A stretch of 64,000 nt of DNA from positions 310,001 through 374,000 of the forward strand of contig NW_027490391.1 of NCBI RefSeq assembly GCF_050948175.1. The letters run 5' to 3'. A model generated the notes under the pieces. It worked only from the letters and a program-made list of their open reading frames with translations, had not been told where the DNA came from and did no database searches. Below, one piece after another: positions 28,836 to 44,100 of this stretch. Position 1 is the first letter of the stretch, and every line of letters starts with the position of its first letter. The DNA comes from Xylocopa sonorina. Taxonomy: Eukaryota > Arthropoda > Insecta > Hymenoptera > Apidae. The position numbers were made by a program, and so were the translations under genes.

Positions 28836-31800
28836 TTGCAAGGAAATAGCGTTTGCGGATGTCTACGTACCGAAGCAATAGTGTTCAAATGCTTCTTAAA
28901 ACGAGATATTGCATCTCATACCTATGTTTCATGATAAGATATAATATTCAGTGCGAAGTGTTATGCATTCCTCGTCTACGATTCAAATGAATGTAAATGC
29001 GACACTTCCTTGCAAGGAAATAGCGTTTGCAGATGTCTACGTATCGCAGCAATAGATTTCTAATGCCTCTTAAAGCGCGATATCGCATCTTATTTCTATG
29101 CTTCATGGTAATATGTAATATTCATTGCGAAGTGTTATGCATTCCTCGTCTACGATTCAAATGAAAGTAAATGCGACACTTCCTTGCAAGGAAATAGCGA
29201 TTGCAGATGTCTACGTATCGTAGCAGTAGAGTTCTAATGCTTCTTAAAACGCGATATCGCATCTCATCTCTATGTTTCATGGTAAGATATAATATTCAGT
29301 GCGAAGTGTTATGCATTCCTCGTCTACGATTCAAATGAATGTAAATGCGACACTTCCTTGCAAGGAAATAGCGTTTGCGGATGTCTACGTATCGTAGCGA
29401 TAGAGTTTTATGATTCTTAAAAGGCGATATCGCATCTCATTTCTATGTTTCATGGTAAGGTATAATATGATTTGCGAAGTACCATGTATTCCTCGTCTAC
29501 TCTTCAAATGAATGTAAATGCGACACTTCCTTGCAAGGAAATAGCGTTTGCAGATGTCTACGTATCGAAGCAATACAGTTCAAATGCTTCTTAGAACGAG
29601 ATATTGCATCTCATATCTATGTTTCATGATAAGATATAATATTCATTGCGAAGTGTTATGCATTCCTCGTCTACGATTCAAATGAATGTAAATGCGACAC
29701 TTCCTTGCAAGGAAATAGCGTTTGCAGGTGTCTACGTATCGTAGCAATAGAGTTCTTATGATTCTTAAAACGCGATATTGCATCTCATTTCTATGTTTCA
29801 TGGTAAGATATAATATGATTTGCGAAGTGTTATGTATTCCTCGTCTACACTTCAAATGAATGTGAATGCGACACTTCCTCGCTAGGAAATAGCGTTTGCA
29901 GATGACTACGTATCGTAGCAATGGATTTCTGATGCTTCTTAAAACCCGATATCGCATCTCATTTCTATGTTTCATGATAAGATATAATATGATATGCGAT
30001 GTGTTATGTATTCATCGTCTACACTTCAAATGAATGTAAATGCGACACTTCTTTGCTAGGAAATAGTGTTTGCAAATGTCTACATATCGTAGCAATAGTG
30101 TTCTAATGCTTCTTAAAACGCGATATCGCATCTCATTTCTATGTTTCATGGTAAGATATAATATGATTTGCGAAGTATCATGTATTCCTCGTCTACACTT
30201 CAAATGAATGTAAATGCGACACTTCTTTGCTAGGAAATAGCGTTTGCAAATGTCTACCTATCGTAGCAATAGTGTTCTAATGCTTCCTAAAACGCGATAT
30301 CGCATCTCATTTCTATGTTTCATGGTAAGATATAATATGATTTGCGAAGTATCATGTATTCCTCGTCTACACTTCAAATGAATGTAAATGCGACACTTCC
30401 TTGCTAGGAAATAGCGTCCGCAGATGTCTAGGTATCGTAGCAATAGAGTTCTAATGCCTCTTAAAACGCGATGTCGCATCTCATTTCTATGTTTCATGGT
30501 AAGATATAATATGATTTGCGAAGTGTTATGTATTCCTCGTCTACACTTCAAATGAATGTAAATGCGACACTTCTTTGCTAGGAAATAGCGTTTGCAAATG
30601 TCTACATATCGTAGCAATTGTGTTCTAATGCTACTTAAAACGCGATATCGCATCTCATTTCTATGTTTCATGGTAAGATATAATATGATTTGCGAAGTAT
30701 CATGTATTCCTCGTCTACACTTCAAATGAATGTAAACGCGACACTTCTTTGCTAGGAAATAGCGTTTGCAAATGTCTACCTGTCGTAGCAATAGTGTTCT
30801 AATGCTTCTTAAAACGCGATATCGCATCTCATTTCTATGTTTCATGGAAAGATATAATATGATTTGCGAAGTATCATGTATTCCTCGTCTACACTTCAAA
30901 CGAATGTAAATGCGACACTTCTTTGCAAGGAAATAGCGTTTGCAGATGTCTACGTTTCGTTGCAGTAGAGTTCTTATGATTCTTAAAACGCGATATCACA
31001 TCTCATTTCTAGGTTTAATGGTAAGATATAATATGATTTGCGGAGTGTTGTGTATTCCTCGTCTACACTTCAAATGAATGTAAATGCGACACTTCCTTGC
31101 AAGGAAATAGCGTTTGCAGATGTCTACGTATCGTAGCAATAGAGTTCTTATGATTCTTAAAACGCGATATCGCATCTCGTTTCTATGTTTCATGGTAAGA
31201 TATAATATGATTTGCGAAGTGTTATGTATTCCTCGTCTACACTTCAAATGAATGTAAATGCGACACTTCTTTGCAAGGAAATAGCGATTGCAGATGTCTA
31301 CGTATCGTAGCAATAGTGTTCTAATGCTTCTTAAAACGCGATATCGCATCTCATTTCTATGTTTCATGGTAAGATATAATATGATTTGCGAAGTATCATG
31401 TATTCCTCGTCTACACTTCAAATGAATGTAAATGCGACACTACTTTGCTAGGAAATAGCGTTTGCAAATGTCTACCTATCGTAGCAATAGTGTTCTAATG
31501 CTTCTTAAAACGCGATATCGCATCTCATTTCTATGTTTCATGGTAAGATATAATATGATTTGCGAAGTATCATGTATTCCTCGTCTACACTTCAAATGAA
31601 TGTAAATGCGACACTTCCTTGCTAGGAAATAGCGTCGGCAGATGTCTAGGTATCGTAGCAATAGAGTTCTAATGCCTCTTAAAACGCGATATCGCATCTC
31701 ATTTCTATGTTTCATGGTAAGATATAATATGATTTGCGAAGTGTTATGTATTCCTCGTCTACACATCAAAGGAATGTAAATGCGACACTTCCTTGCAAGG

Positions 31801-32519
31801 AAATAGCGATTGCAAATGTCTACGTATCGTAGCAATTGTGTTCTAATGCTACTTAAAACGCGATATCGCATCTCATTTCTATGTTTCATGGTAAGATATA
31901 ATATGATTTGCGAAGTATCATGTATTCCTCGTCTACACTTCAAATGAATGTAAATGCGACACTTCTTTGCTAGGAAATAGTGTTTGCAGATGTCTACGTA
32001 TCGTAGCAATAGAGTTCTTATGATTCTTAAAACGCGATATCGCATCTCATTTCTATGTTTCATGGTAAGATATTATATGATTTGCGAAGTGTCATGTATT
32101 CCTCGTCTACACTTCAAATGAATGTAAATGCGACACTTCTTTGCAAGGAAATAGCGTTTGCAGAAGTCTACGTATCGTTGCAACAGAGTTCTTATGATAC
32201 TTAAAACGCGATATCACATCTCATTTCTATGTTTCATGGTAAGATATAATATGATTTGCGAAGTGTTATGTATTCCTCGTCTACACTTCAAATGAATGTA
32301 AATGCGACACTTCTTTGCTAGGAAATAGCGTTTGCAAATGTCTACATATCGTAGCAATTGTGTTCTAATGCTACTTAAAACGCGATATCGCATCTCATTT
32401 CTATGTTTCATGGTAAGATATAATATGATTTGCGAAGTATCATGTATTCCTCGTCTACACTTCAAATGAATGTAAATGCGACACTTCTTTGCTAGGAAAT
32501 AGCGTTTGCAAATGTCTAC

Positions 32520-33930
32520 CTATCGTAGCAATAGTGTTCTAATGCTTCTTAGAACGCGATATCGCATCTCATTTCTATGTTTAATGGTAAGATATAATAT
32601 GATTTGCGGAGTGTTGTGTATTCCTCGTCTACACTTCAAATGAATGTAAATGCGACACTTCCTTGCAAGGAAATAGCGTTTGCAGATGTCTACGTATCGT
32701 AGCAATAGAGTTCTTATGATTCTTAAAACGCGATATCGCATCTCATTTCTATGTTTCATGGTAAGATATAATATGATTTGCGAAGTGTTATGTATTCCTC
32801 GTCTACACTTCAAATGAATGTAAATGCGACACTTCTTTGCAAGGAAATAGCGATTGCAGATGTCTACGTATCGTAGCAATAGTGTTCTAATGCTTCTTAA
32901 AACGCGATATCGCATCTCATTTCTATGTTTCATGGTAAGATATAATATGATTTGCGAAGTATCATGTATTCCTCGTCTACACTTCAAATGAATGTAAATG
33001 CGACACTTCCTTGCTAGGAAATAGCGTCGGCAGATGTCTAGGTATCGTAGCAATAGAGTTCTAATGCCTCTTAAAACGCGATATCGCATCTCATTTCTAT
33101 GTTTCATGGTAAGATATAATATGATTTGCGAAGTGTTATGTATTCCTCGTCTACACTTCAAATGAATGTAAATGCGACACTTCTTTGCAAGGAAATAGCG
33201 ATTGCAGGTGTCTACGTATCGTAGCAATAGAGTTCATATGAATCTTAAAACGCGATATCGCATCTCATTTCTATGTTTCATGGTAAGATATAATATGATT
33301 TGCGGAGTGTTGTGTATTCCTCGTCTACACTTCAAATGAATGTAAATGCGACACTTCCTTGCAAGGAAATAGCGTTTGCAGATGTCTACGTATCGTAGCA
33401 ATAGAGTTCTTATGATTCTTAAAACGCGATATCGCATCTCATTTCTATGTTTCATGGTAAGATATAATATGATTTGCGAAGTGTTATGTATTCCTCGTCT
33501 ACACTTCAAATGAATGTAAATGCGACACTTCTTTGCAAGGAAATAGCGATTGCAGATGTCTACGTATCGTAGCAATAGTGTTCTAATGCTTCTTAAAACG
33601 CGATATCGCATCTCATTTCTATGTTTCATGGTAAGATATAATATGATTTGCGAAGTATCATGTATTCCTCGTCTACACTTCAAATGAATGTAAATGCGAC
33701 ACTTCCTTGCTAGGAAATAGCGTCGGCAGATGTCTAGGTATCGTAGCAATAGAGTTCTAATGCCTCTTAAAACGCGATATCGCATCTCATTTCTATGTTT
33801 CATGGTAAGATATAATATGATTTGCGAAGTGTTATGTATTCCTCGTCTACACTTCAAATGAATGTAAATGCGACACTTCTTTGCAAGGAAATAGCGATTG
33901 CAGGTGTCTACGTATCGTAGCAATAGAGTT
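32520..33930. repeat. Satellite 4-mer tandem duplication (696 bp)
   Basis: Four units at about 32532-33227 are followed directly by four units with the same variant order, offset 696 bases (4 x 174). Both carry GGAGTGTTGTGTATTCC, GTCGGCAGATGTCTAGG and GATTGCAGGTGTCTACG in sequence. This is a compact local amplification. Confidence 0.8.
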
Positions 33931-35159
33931 CATATGAATCTTAAAACGCGATATCGCATCTCATTTCTATGTTTCATGGTAAGATATAATATGATTTACG
34001 AAGTGTTATGTATTCCTCGTCTACACTTCAAATGAATGTAAATGCGACATTTCCTTGCTAGGAAATAGCGTTTGCAAATGTCTACATATCGTAGCAATAG
34101 TGTTCTAATGCTTCATAAAACGCGATATCGCATCTCATTTCTATGTTTCATGGTAAGATATAATATGATTTGCGAAGTATCATGTATTCCTCGTCTACAC
34201 TTCAAATGAATGTAAATGCGACACTTCTTTGCTAGGAAATAGCGTTTGCAAATGTCTACCTATCGTAGCAATAGTGTTCTAATGCTTCTTAAAACGCGAT
34301 ATCGCATCTCATTTCTATGTTTCATGGTAAGATATAATATGATTTGCGAAGTATCATGTATTCCTCGTCTACACTTCAAATGAATGTAAATGCGACACTT
34401 CCTTGCTAGGAAATAGCGTCTGCAGATGTCTAGGTATCGTAGCAATAGAGTTCTAATGCTTCTTAAAACAAGATATTGCATGTCATATCTATGTTTCATG
34501 ATAAGATGTAATATTCATTGCGAAGTGTTATGCATTCCTCGTCTACGATTCAAATGAATGTAAATGCGACACTTCCTTGCAAGGAAATAGCGTTTGCAGA
34601 TGTCTACGTATCGTAGCAATAGAGTTCTTATGATTCTTAAAACGCGATATTGCATCTCATTTCTATGTTTCAAGGTAAGATATAACATGATTTGTGAATT
34701 GTTATGTATTCCTCGTCTACACTTCAAATGAATGTGAATGCGACACTTCCTCGCTAGGAAATAGCGTTTGCAGATGTCTACGTATCGTAGCAATAGAGTT
34801 CTAATGCTTCTTAAAAAGCGATATCGCATCTCATTTCTATGTTTCATGGTAAGATATAATATGATTTGCGAAGTGTTATGTATTCCTCGCCTACACTTCA
34901 AATGAATGTAAATGCGACACTTCCTTGAAAGGATATAGCGTTTGCAGATGTCTACGTATCGTAGCGATAGAGTTCTTATGATTCTTAAAAGGCGATATCG
35001 CATCTCATTTCTACGTTTCATGGTAAGGTATAATATGATATGCGAAGTATTATGTATTCCTCGTCTACATTTCAAATGATTGTAAATGTGACATTTCCTT
35101 GCAAGGAAATAGCGTTTGCAGATGTCTACCTATCGTAGCAATAGAGATCTAGTGCTTCT

Positions 35160-38100
35160 TAAAACGCGATATCGCATCTCATTTCTATGTTTCATGGTAA
35201 GATATAATATGATTTGCGAAGTGTCATGTATTCCTCGTCTACACTTCAAATGAATGTAAATGCGACACTTCCTTGCAACGAAATAGCGTTTGCAGATGTC
35301 TACGTATCGTAGCAATAGAGTTCTTATGATTCTTAAAACGCGATATTGCATCTCATTTCTATGTTTCATGGTAAGATATAACATGATTTGCGAATTGTTA
35401 TGTATTCCTCGTCTACACTTCAAATGAATGTGAATGTGACACTTCCTCGCTAGGAAATAGCGTTTGCAGATGTCTACGTATCGTAGCAATAGAGTTCTAG
35501 TGCTTCTTAAAAAGCGATATCGCATCTCATTTCTATGTTTCATGGTAAGATATAATATGATTTGCGAAGTGTTATGTATTCCTCGCCTACACTTCAAATG
35601 AATGTAAATGCGACACTTCCTTGCAAGGATATAGCGTTTGCAGATGTCTACGTATCGTAGCGATAGAGTTCTTATGATTCTTAAAAGGCGATATAGCATC
35701 TCATTTCTACGTTTCATGGTAAGGTATAATATGATATGCGAAGTGTTATGTATTCCTCGTCTACATTTCAAATGAATGTAAATGTGACATTTCCTTGCAA
35801 GGAAATAGCGTTTGCAGATGTCTACCTATCGTAGCAATAGAGATCTAGTGCTTCTTAAAACGCGATATCGCATCTCATTTCTATGTTTCATGGTAAGATA
35901 TAATATGATTTGCGAAGTGTCACGTATTCCTCGTCTACACTTCAAATGAATGTAAATGCGACACTTCCTTGCAACGAAATAGCGTTTGCAGGTGTCTACG
36001 TATCGTAGCAATATAGTTCTAATGCCTCTTAAAACGCGATATCGCATCTCATTCCTATGTTTCATGGTAAGATATAATATGATTTGCGAAGTGTTATGTA
36101 TTCCTCGTCTACACTTCAAATGAATGTAAATGCGACACTTCTTTGCTAGGAAATAGCGTTTGCAAATGTCTACATATCGTAGCAATAGTGTTCTAATGCT
36201 TCTTAAAACGCGATATCGCATCTCATTTCTATGTTTCATGGTAAGACATAATATGATTTGCGAAGTGTCATGTATTCCTCGTCTACACTTCAAATGAATG
36301 TAAATGCGACACTTCCTTGCTAGGAAATAGCGTTTGCAAATGTCTACATATCGTAGCAATAGTGTTCTAATGCTTCTTAAAACGCGATATCGCATCTCAT
36401 TTCTATGTTTCATGGTAAGATATAATATGATTTGCGAAGTATCATGTATTCCTCGTCTACACTTCAAATGAATGTAAATGCGACACTTCCTAGCTAGGAA
36501 ATAGCGATTGCAGATGTCTACGTATCGTAGCAATAGAGTTCATATGATTCTTAAAACGCGATATCGCATCTCATTTCTATGCTTCATGGTAAGATGTAAC
36601 ATGATTTGCGAAGTGTTATGTATTCCTCGTCTACACTTCAAATGAATGTGAATGCGATACTACCTCGCTAGGAAATAGCGTTTGCAGATATCTACGTATC
36701 GTTAGCAATAGCTTTCTAATGCTTCTTAAAACGCGATATCGCATCTCATTTCTATGTTTCATGGTAAGATATAATATGATTTGCGAAGTGTCATGTATTC
36801 CTCGTCTACCATTCAGATGAATGTAAATGCGACACTTCCTTGCAAGGATATAGCGTTTGCAGATGTCTACGTATCGTAGCGATAGAGTTCTTATGATTCT
36901 TAAAAGGCGATATCGCATCTCATTTCTACGTTTCATGGTAAGGTATAATATGATATTCGAAGTGTTATGAATTCCTCGTCTACATTTCAAATGAATGAAA
37001 ATGTGACATTTCCTTGCAAGGCAATAGCGTTTGCAGATGTCTACCTATCGTAGCAATAGAGATCTAGTTCTTCTTAAAACGCGAAATCGCATCTCATTTC
37101 TATGTTTCATGGTAAGATATAATATGATTTGCGAAGTGTCATGTATTCCTCGTCTACCCTTCAAATGAATGTAAATGCGACACTTATTTGCAACAAAATA
37201 GCGTTTGCAGATGTCTACCTATCGTAGCAATAGACATCTAGTGCTTCTTAAACCGCGATATCGCATCTCATTTCTATGTTTCATGGTTAGATATAATATG
37301 ATTTGCGAAGTGTCATGTATTCCTCGTCTACACTTCAAATGAATGTAAATGCGACACTTCCTTGCAACGAAATAGCGTTTGCAGGTGTCTACGTATCGTA
37401 GCAATATAGTTCTAATGCCTCTTAAAACGCGATATCGCATCTCATTTCTATGTTTCATGGTAAGACATAATATGATTTGCGAAGTGTCATGTATTCCTCG
37501 TCTACACTTCAAATGAATGTAAATGCGACACTTCCTTGCTAGGAAATAGCGTCTGCAGATGTCTAGGTATCGTAGCAATATAGTTGTAATGCCTCTTAAA
37601 ACGCGATATCGCATCTCACTCCTATGTTTCATGGTAAGATATAATATGATTTGCGAAGTATCATGTATTCCTCGTCTACACTTCAAATGAATGTAAATGC
37701 GACACTTCCTTGCTAGGAAATAGCGATTGCAGATGTCTACGTATCGTAGCAATAGAGTTCATATGATTCTTAAAACGCGATATCGCATCTCATTTCTATG
37801 TTTCATGGTAAGATGTAACATGATTTGCGAAGTGTTATGTATTCCTCGTCTACACTTCAAATGAATGTGAATGCGATACTTCCTCGCTAGGAAATAGCGT
37901 TTCCAGATATCTACGTATCGTTAGCAATAGCTTTCTAATGCTTCTTAAAACGCGATATCGCATCTCATTTCTATGTTTCATGGTAAGATATAATATGATT
38001 TGCGAAGTGTCATGTATTCCTCATCTACCATTCAGATGAATGTAAATGCGACACTTCCTTGCAAGGAAATAGCGTCTGCAGATGTCTAGGTATCGTAGCA

Positions 38101-41100
38101 ATATAGTTCTAATGCCTCTTAAAACGCGATATCGCATCTCATTCCTATGTTTCATGGTAAGATATAATATGATTTGCGAAGTGTTACGTATTCCTCGTCT
38201 ACACTTCAAATGAATGTAAATGCGACACTTCCTTGCAACGAAATAGCGTTTGCAGATGTCTACGTATCGTAGCAATAGAGTTCTTATGATTCTTAAAACG
38301 CGATATCGCATCTCATTTCTATGTTTCATGGTAAGACATAATATGATTTGCGAAGTGTCATGTATTCCTCGTCTACACTTCAAATGAATGTAAATGCGAC
38401 ACTTCCTTGCTAGGAAATAGCGACTGCAGATGTCTAGGTATCGTAGCAATATAGTTGTAATGCCTCTTAAAACGCGATATCGCATCTCATTCCTATGTTT
38501 CATGGTAAGATATAATATGATTTGCGAAGTGTTACGTATTCCTCGCCTACACTTCAAATGAATGTAAATGCGACACTTCTTTGCTAGGAAATAGCGTTTG
38601 CAAATGTCTACATATCGTAGCATTAGTGTTCTAATGCTTCTTAAAACGCGATATCGCATCTCATTTCCATGTTTCATGGTAAGACATAATATGATTTGCG
38701 AAGTGTCATGTATTCCGCGTCTACACTTCAAATGAATGTAAATGCGATACTTCCTCGCTAGGAAATAGCGTTTGCAGACGTCTACGTATCGTTAGCAATA
38801 GCTTTCTAATGCTTCTTAAAACGCGATATCGCATCTCATTTCTATGTTTCATGGTAAGATATAATATGATTTGCGAAGTGTCATGTATTCTTCGTCTACA
38901 CTTCTAATGAATGTAAATGCGACACTTCCTTGCTAGGAAATAGCGTTTGCAAATGTCTACATATCGTAGCAATAGTGTTCTAATGCTTCTTAAAACGCGA
39001 TATCGCATCTCATTTCTATGTTTCATGGTAAGATATAATATGATTTGCGAAATATCATGTATTCCTCGTCTACACTCCGAATGAATGTAAATGCGACTCT
39101 TCCTTGCTAGGAAATAGCGATTACAGATGTCTACGTATCGTAGCAATAGAGTTCATATGATTCTTAAAACGCGATATCGCATCTCATTTCTATGTTTCAT
39201 GGTAAGATATAACATGATTTGCGAAGTGTTATGTATTCCTCGTCTACGATTCAAATGAATGTAAATGCGACACTTCCTTGCAAGGAAATAGCGTTTGCAG
39301 ATGTCTACGTATCGTAGCGATAGAGTTCTTATGATTCTTAAAAGGCGATATCGCATCTCATTTCTACGTTTCATGGTAAGGTATAATATGATATGCGAAG
39401 TGTTATGAATTCCTCGTCTACATTTCAAATGAATGTAAATGTGACATTTCCTTGCAAGGAAATAGCGTTTGCAGATGTCTACCTATCGTAGCAATAGAGA
39501 TCTAGTGCTTCTTAAAACGCGAAATCGCATCTCATTTCTATGTTTCATGGTAAGATATAATATGATTTGCGAAGTGTCATGTATTCCTCGTCTACACTTC
39601 AAATGAATGTAAATGCGACACTTCCTTGCAACAAAATAGCGTTTGCAGATGTCTACCTATCGTAGCAATAGACATCTAGTGCTTCTTAAACCGCGATATC
39701 GCATCTCATTTCTATGTTTCATGGTTAGATATAATATGATTTGCGAAGTGTCATGTATTCCTCGTCTACACTTCAAATGAACGTAAATGCGACACTTCCT
39801 TGCAACGAAATAGCGTTTGCAGATGTCTACGTATCGTAGCAATAGAGTTCTTATGATTCTTAAAACGCGATATCGCATCTCATTTCTATGTTTCATGGTA
39901 AGACATAATATGATTTGCGAAGTGTCATGTATTCCTCATCTACACTTCAAATGAATGTAAATGCGACACTTCCTTGCTAGGAAATAGCGTCTGCAGATGT
40001 CTAGGTATCGTAGCAATATAGTTCTAATGCCTCTTAAAACGCGATATCGCATCTCATTCCTATGTTTCATGGTAAGATATAATATGATTTGCGAAGTGTT
40101 ACGTATTCCTCGTCTACACTTCAAATGAATGTAAATGCGACACTTCCTTGCAACGAAATAGCGTTTGCAGATGTCTACGTATCGTAGCAATAGAGTTCTT
40201 ATGATTCTTAAAACGCGATATCGCATCTCATTTCTATGTTTCATGGTAAGACATAATATGATTTGCGAAGTGTCATGTATTCCTCGTCTACACTTCAAAT
40301 GAATGTAAATGCGACACTTCCTTGCTAGGAAATAGCGTCTGCAGATGTCTAGGTATCGTAGCAATATAGTTCTAATGCCTCTTAAAACGCGATATCGCAT
40401 CTCATTCCTATGTTTCATGGTAAGATATAATATGATTTGCGAAGTGTTACGTATTCCTCGTCTACACTTCAAATGAATGTAAATGCCACACTTCCTTGCA
40501 ACGAAATAGCGTTTGCAGATGTCTACGTATCGTAGCAATAGAGTTCTTATGATTCTTAAAACGCGATATCGCATCTCATTTCTATGTTTCATGGTAAGAC
40601 ATAATATGATTTGCGAAGTGTCATGTATTCCTCGTCTACACTTCAAATGAATGTAAATGCGGCACTTCCTTGCTAGGAAATAGCGACTGCAGATGTCTAG
40701 GTATCGTAGCAATATAGTTGTAATGCCTCTTAAAACGCGATATCGCATCTCATTCCTATGTTTCATGGTAAGATATAATATGATTTGCGATGTGTTACGT
40801 ATTCCTCGCCTACACTTCAAATGAATGTAAATGCGACACTTCTTTGCTAGGAAATAGCGTTTGCAAATGTCTGCATATCGTAGCATTAGTGTTCTAATGC
40901 TTCTTAAAACGCGATATCGCATCTCATTTCTATGTTTCATGGTAAGACATAATATGATTTGCGAAGTGTCATGTATTCCGCGTCTACACTTCAAATGAAT
41001 GTAAATGCGATACTTCCTCGCTAGGAAATAGCGTTTGCAGACGTCTACGTATCGTTAGCAATAGCTTTCTAATGCTTCTTAAAACGCGATATCGCATCTC

Positions 41101-44100
41101 ATTTCTATGTTTCATGGTAAGATATAATATGATTTGCGAAGTGTCATGTATTCCTCGTCTACACTTCAAATGAATGTAAATGCGAAACTTCCTTGCAAGG
41201 AAATAGCGTTTGCAGATGGCTACGTATCGTAGCAATAGAGTTCTTATGATTCTTAAAACGCGATATTGCATCTCATTTCTATGTTTCATGGTAAGATATA
41301 ACATGATTTGCGAATTGTTATGTATTCCTCGTCTACACTTCAAATGAATGTGAATGTGACACTTCCTCGCTAGGAAATAGCGTTTGCAGATGTCTACGTA
41401 TCGTAGCAAGAGAGTTCTAGTGCTTCTTAAAAAGCGATATCGCATCTCATTTCTATGTTTCATGGTAAGATATAATATGATTTGCGAAGTGTTATGTATT
41501 CCTCGCCTACACTTCAAATGAATGTAAATGCGACACTTCCTTGCAAGGATATAGCGTTTGCAGATGTCTACGTATCGTAGCGATAGAGTTCTTATGATTC
41601 TTAAAAGGCGATATAGCATCTCATTTCTACGTTTCATGGTAAGGTATAATATGATATGCGAAGTGTTATGTATTCCTCGTCTACATTTCAAATGAATGTA
41701 AATGTGACATTTCCTTGCAAGGAAATAGCGTTTGCAGATGTCTACCTATCGTAGCAATAGAGATCTAGTGCTTCTTAAAACGCGATATCGCATCTCATTT
41801 CTATGTTTCATGGTAAGATATAGTATGATTTGCGAAGTGTCACGTATTCCTCGTCTACACTTCAAATGAATGTAAATGCGACACTTCCTTGCAAAGAAAT
41901 AGCGTTTGCAGGTGTCTACGTATCGTAGCAATATAGTTCTAATGCCTCTTAAAACGCGATATCGCATCTCATTCCTATGTTTCATGGTAAGATATAATAT
42001 GATTTGCGAAGTGTTATGTATTCCTCGTCTACACTTCAAATGAATGTAAATGCGACACTTCTTTGCTAGGAAATAGCGTTTGCAAATGTCTACATATCGT
42101 AGCAATAGTGTTCTAATGCTTCTTAAAACGCGATATCGCATCTCATTTCTATGTTTCATGGTAAGACATAATATGATTTGCGAAGTGTCATGTATTCCTC
42201 GTCTACACTTCAAATGAATGTAAATGCGACACTTCCTTGCTAGGAAATAGCGTTTGCAAATGTCTACATATCGTAGCAATAGTGTTCTAATGCTTCTTAA
42301 AACGCGATATCGCATCTCATTTCTATGTTTCATGGTAAGATATAATATGATTTGCGAAGTATCATGTATTCCTCGTCTACACTTCAAATGAATGTAAATG
42401 CGACACTTCCTAGCTAGGAAATAGCGATTGCAGATGTCTACGTATCGTAGCAATAGAGTTCATATGATTCTTAAAACGCGATATCGCATCTCATTTCTAT
42501 GTTTCATGGTAAGATGTAACATGATTTGCGAAGTGTTATGTATTCCTCGTCTACACTTCAAATGAATGTGAATGCGATACTACCTCGCTAGGAAATAGCG
42601 TTTGCAGATATCTACGTATCGTTAGCAATAGCTTTCTAATGCTTCTTAAAACGCGATATCGCATCTCATTTCTATGTTTCATGGTAAGATATAATATGAT
42701 TTGCGAAGTGTCATGTATTCCTCGTCTACCATTCAGATGAATGTAAATGCGACACTTCCTTGCAAGGATATAGCGTTTGCAGATGTCTACGTATCGTAGC
42801 GATAGAGTTCTTATGATTCTTAAAAGGCGATATCGCATCTCATTTCTACGTTTCATGGTAAGGTATAATATGATATTCGAAGTGTTATGAATTCCTCGTC
42901 TACATTTCAAATGAATGAAAATGTGACATTTCCTTGCAAGGCAATAGCGTTTGCAGATGTCTACCTATCGTAGCAATAGAGATCTAGTTCTTCTTAAAAC
43001 GCGAAATCGCATCTCATTTCTATGTTTCATGGTAAGATATAATATGATTTGCGAAGTGTCATGTATTCCTCGTCTACACTTCAAATGAATGTAAATGCGA
43101 CACTTATTTGCAACAAAATAGCGTTTGCAGATGTCTACCTATCGTAGCAATAGACATCTAGTGCTTCTTAAACCGCGATATCGCATCTCATTTCTATGTT
43201 TCATGGTTAGATATAATATGATTTGCGAAGTGTCATGTATTCCTCGTCTACACTTCAAATGAATGTAAATGCGACACTTCCTTGCAACGAAATAGCGTTT
43301 GCAGGTGTCTACGTATCGTAGCAATATAGTTCTAATGCCTCTTAAAACGCGATATCGCATCTCATTTCTATGTTTCATGGTAAGACATAATATGATTTGC
43401 GAAGTGTCATGTATTCCTCGTCTACACTTCAAATGAATGTAAATGCGACACTTCCTTGCTAGGAAATAGCGACTGCAGATGTCTAGGTATCGTAGCAATA
43501 TAGTTGTAATGCCTCTTAAAACGCGATATCGCATCTCATTCCTATGTTTCATGGTAAGATATAATATGATTTGCGAAGTGTTACGTATTCCTCGCCTACA
43601 CTTCAAATGAATGTAAATGCGACACTTCTTTGCTAGGAAATAGCGTTTGCAAATGTCTACATATCGTAGCATTAGTGTTCTAATGCTTCTTAAAACGCGA
43701 TATCGCATCTCATTTCTATGTTTCATGGTAAGACATAATATGATTTGCGAAGTGTCATGTATTCCGCGTCTACACTTCAAATGAATGTAAATGCGATACT
43801 TCCTCGCTAGGAAATAGCGTTTGCAGACGTCTACGTATCGTTAGCAATAGCTTTCTAATGCTTCTTAAAACGCGATATCGCATCTCATTTCTATGTTTCA
43901 TGGTAAGATATAATATGATTTGCGAAGTGTCATGTATTCTTCGTCTACACTTCTAATGAATGTAAATGCGACACTTCCTTGCTAGGAAATAGCGTTTGCA
44001 AATGTCTACATATCGTAGCAATAGTGTTCTAATGCTTCTTAAAACGCGATATCGCATCTCATTTCTATGTTTCATGGTAAGATATAATATGATTTGCGAA

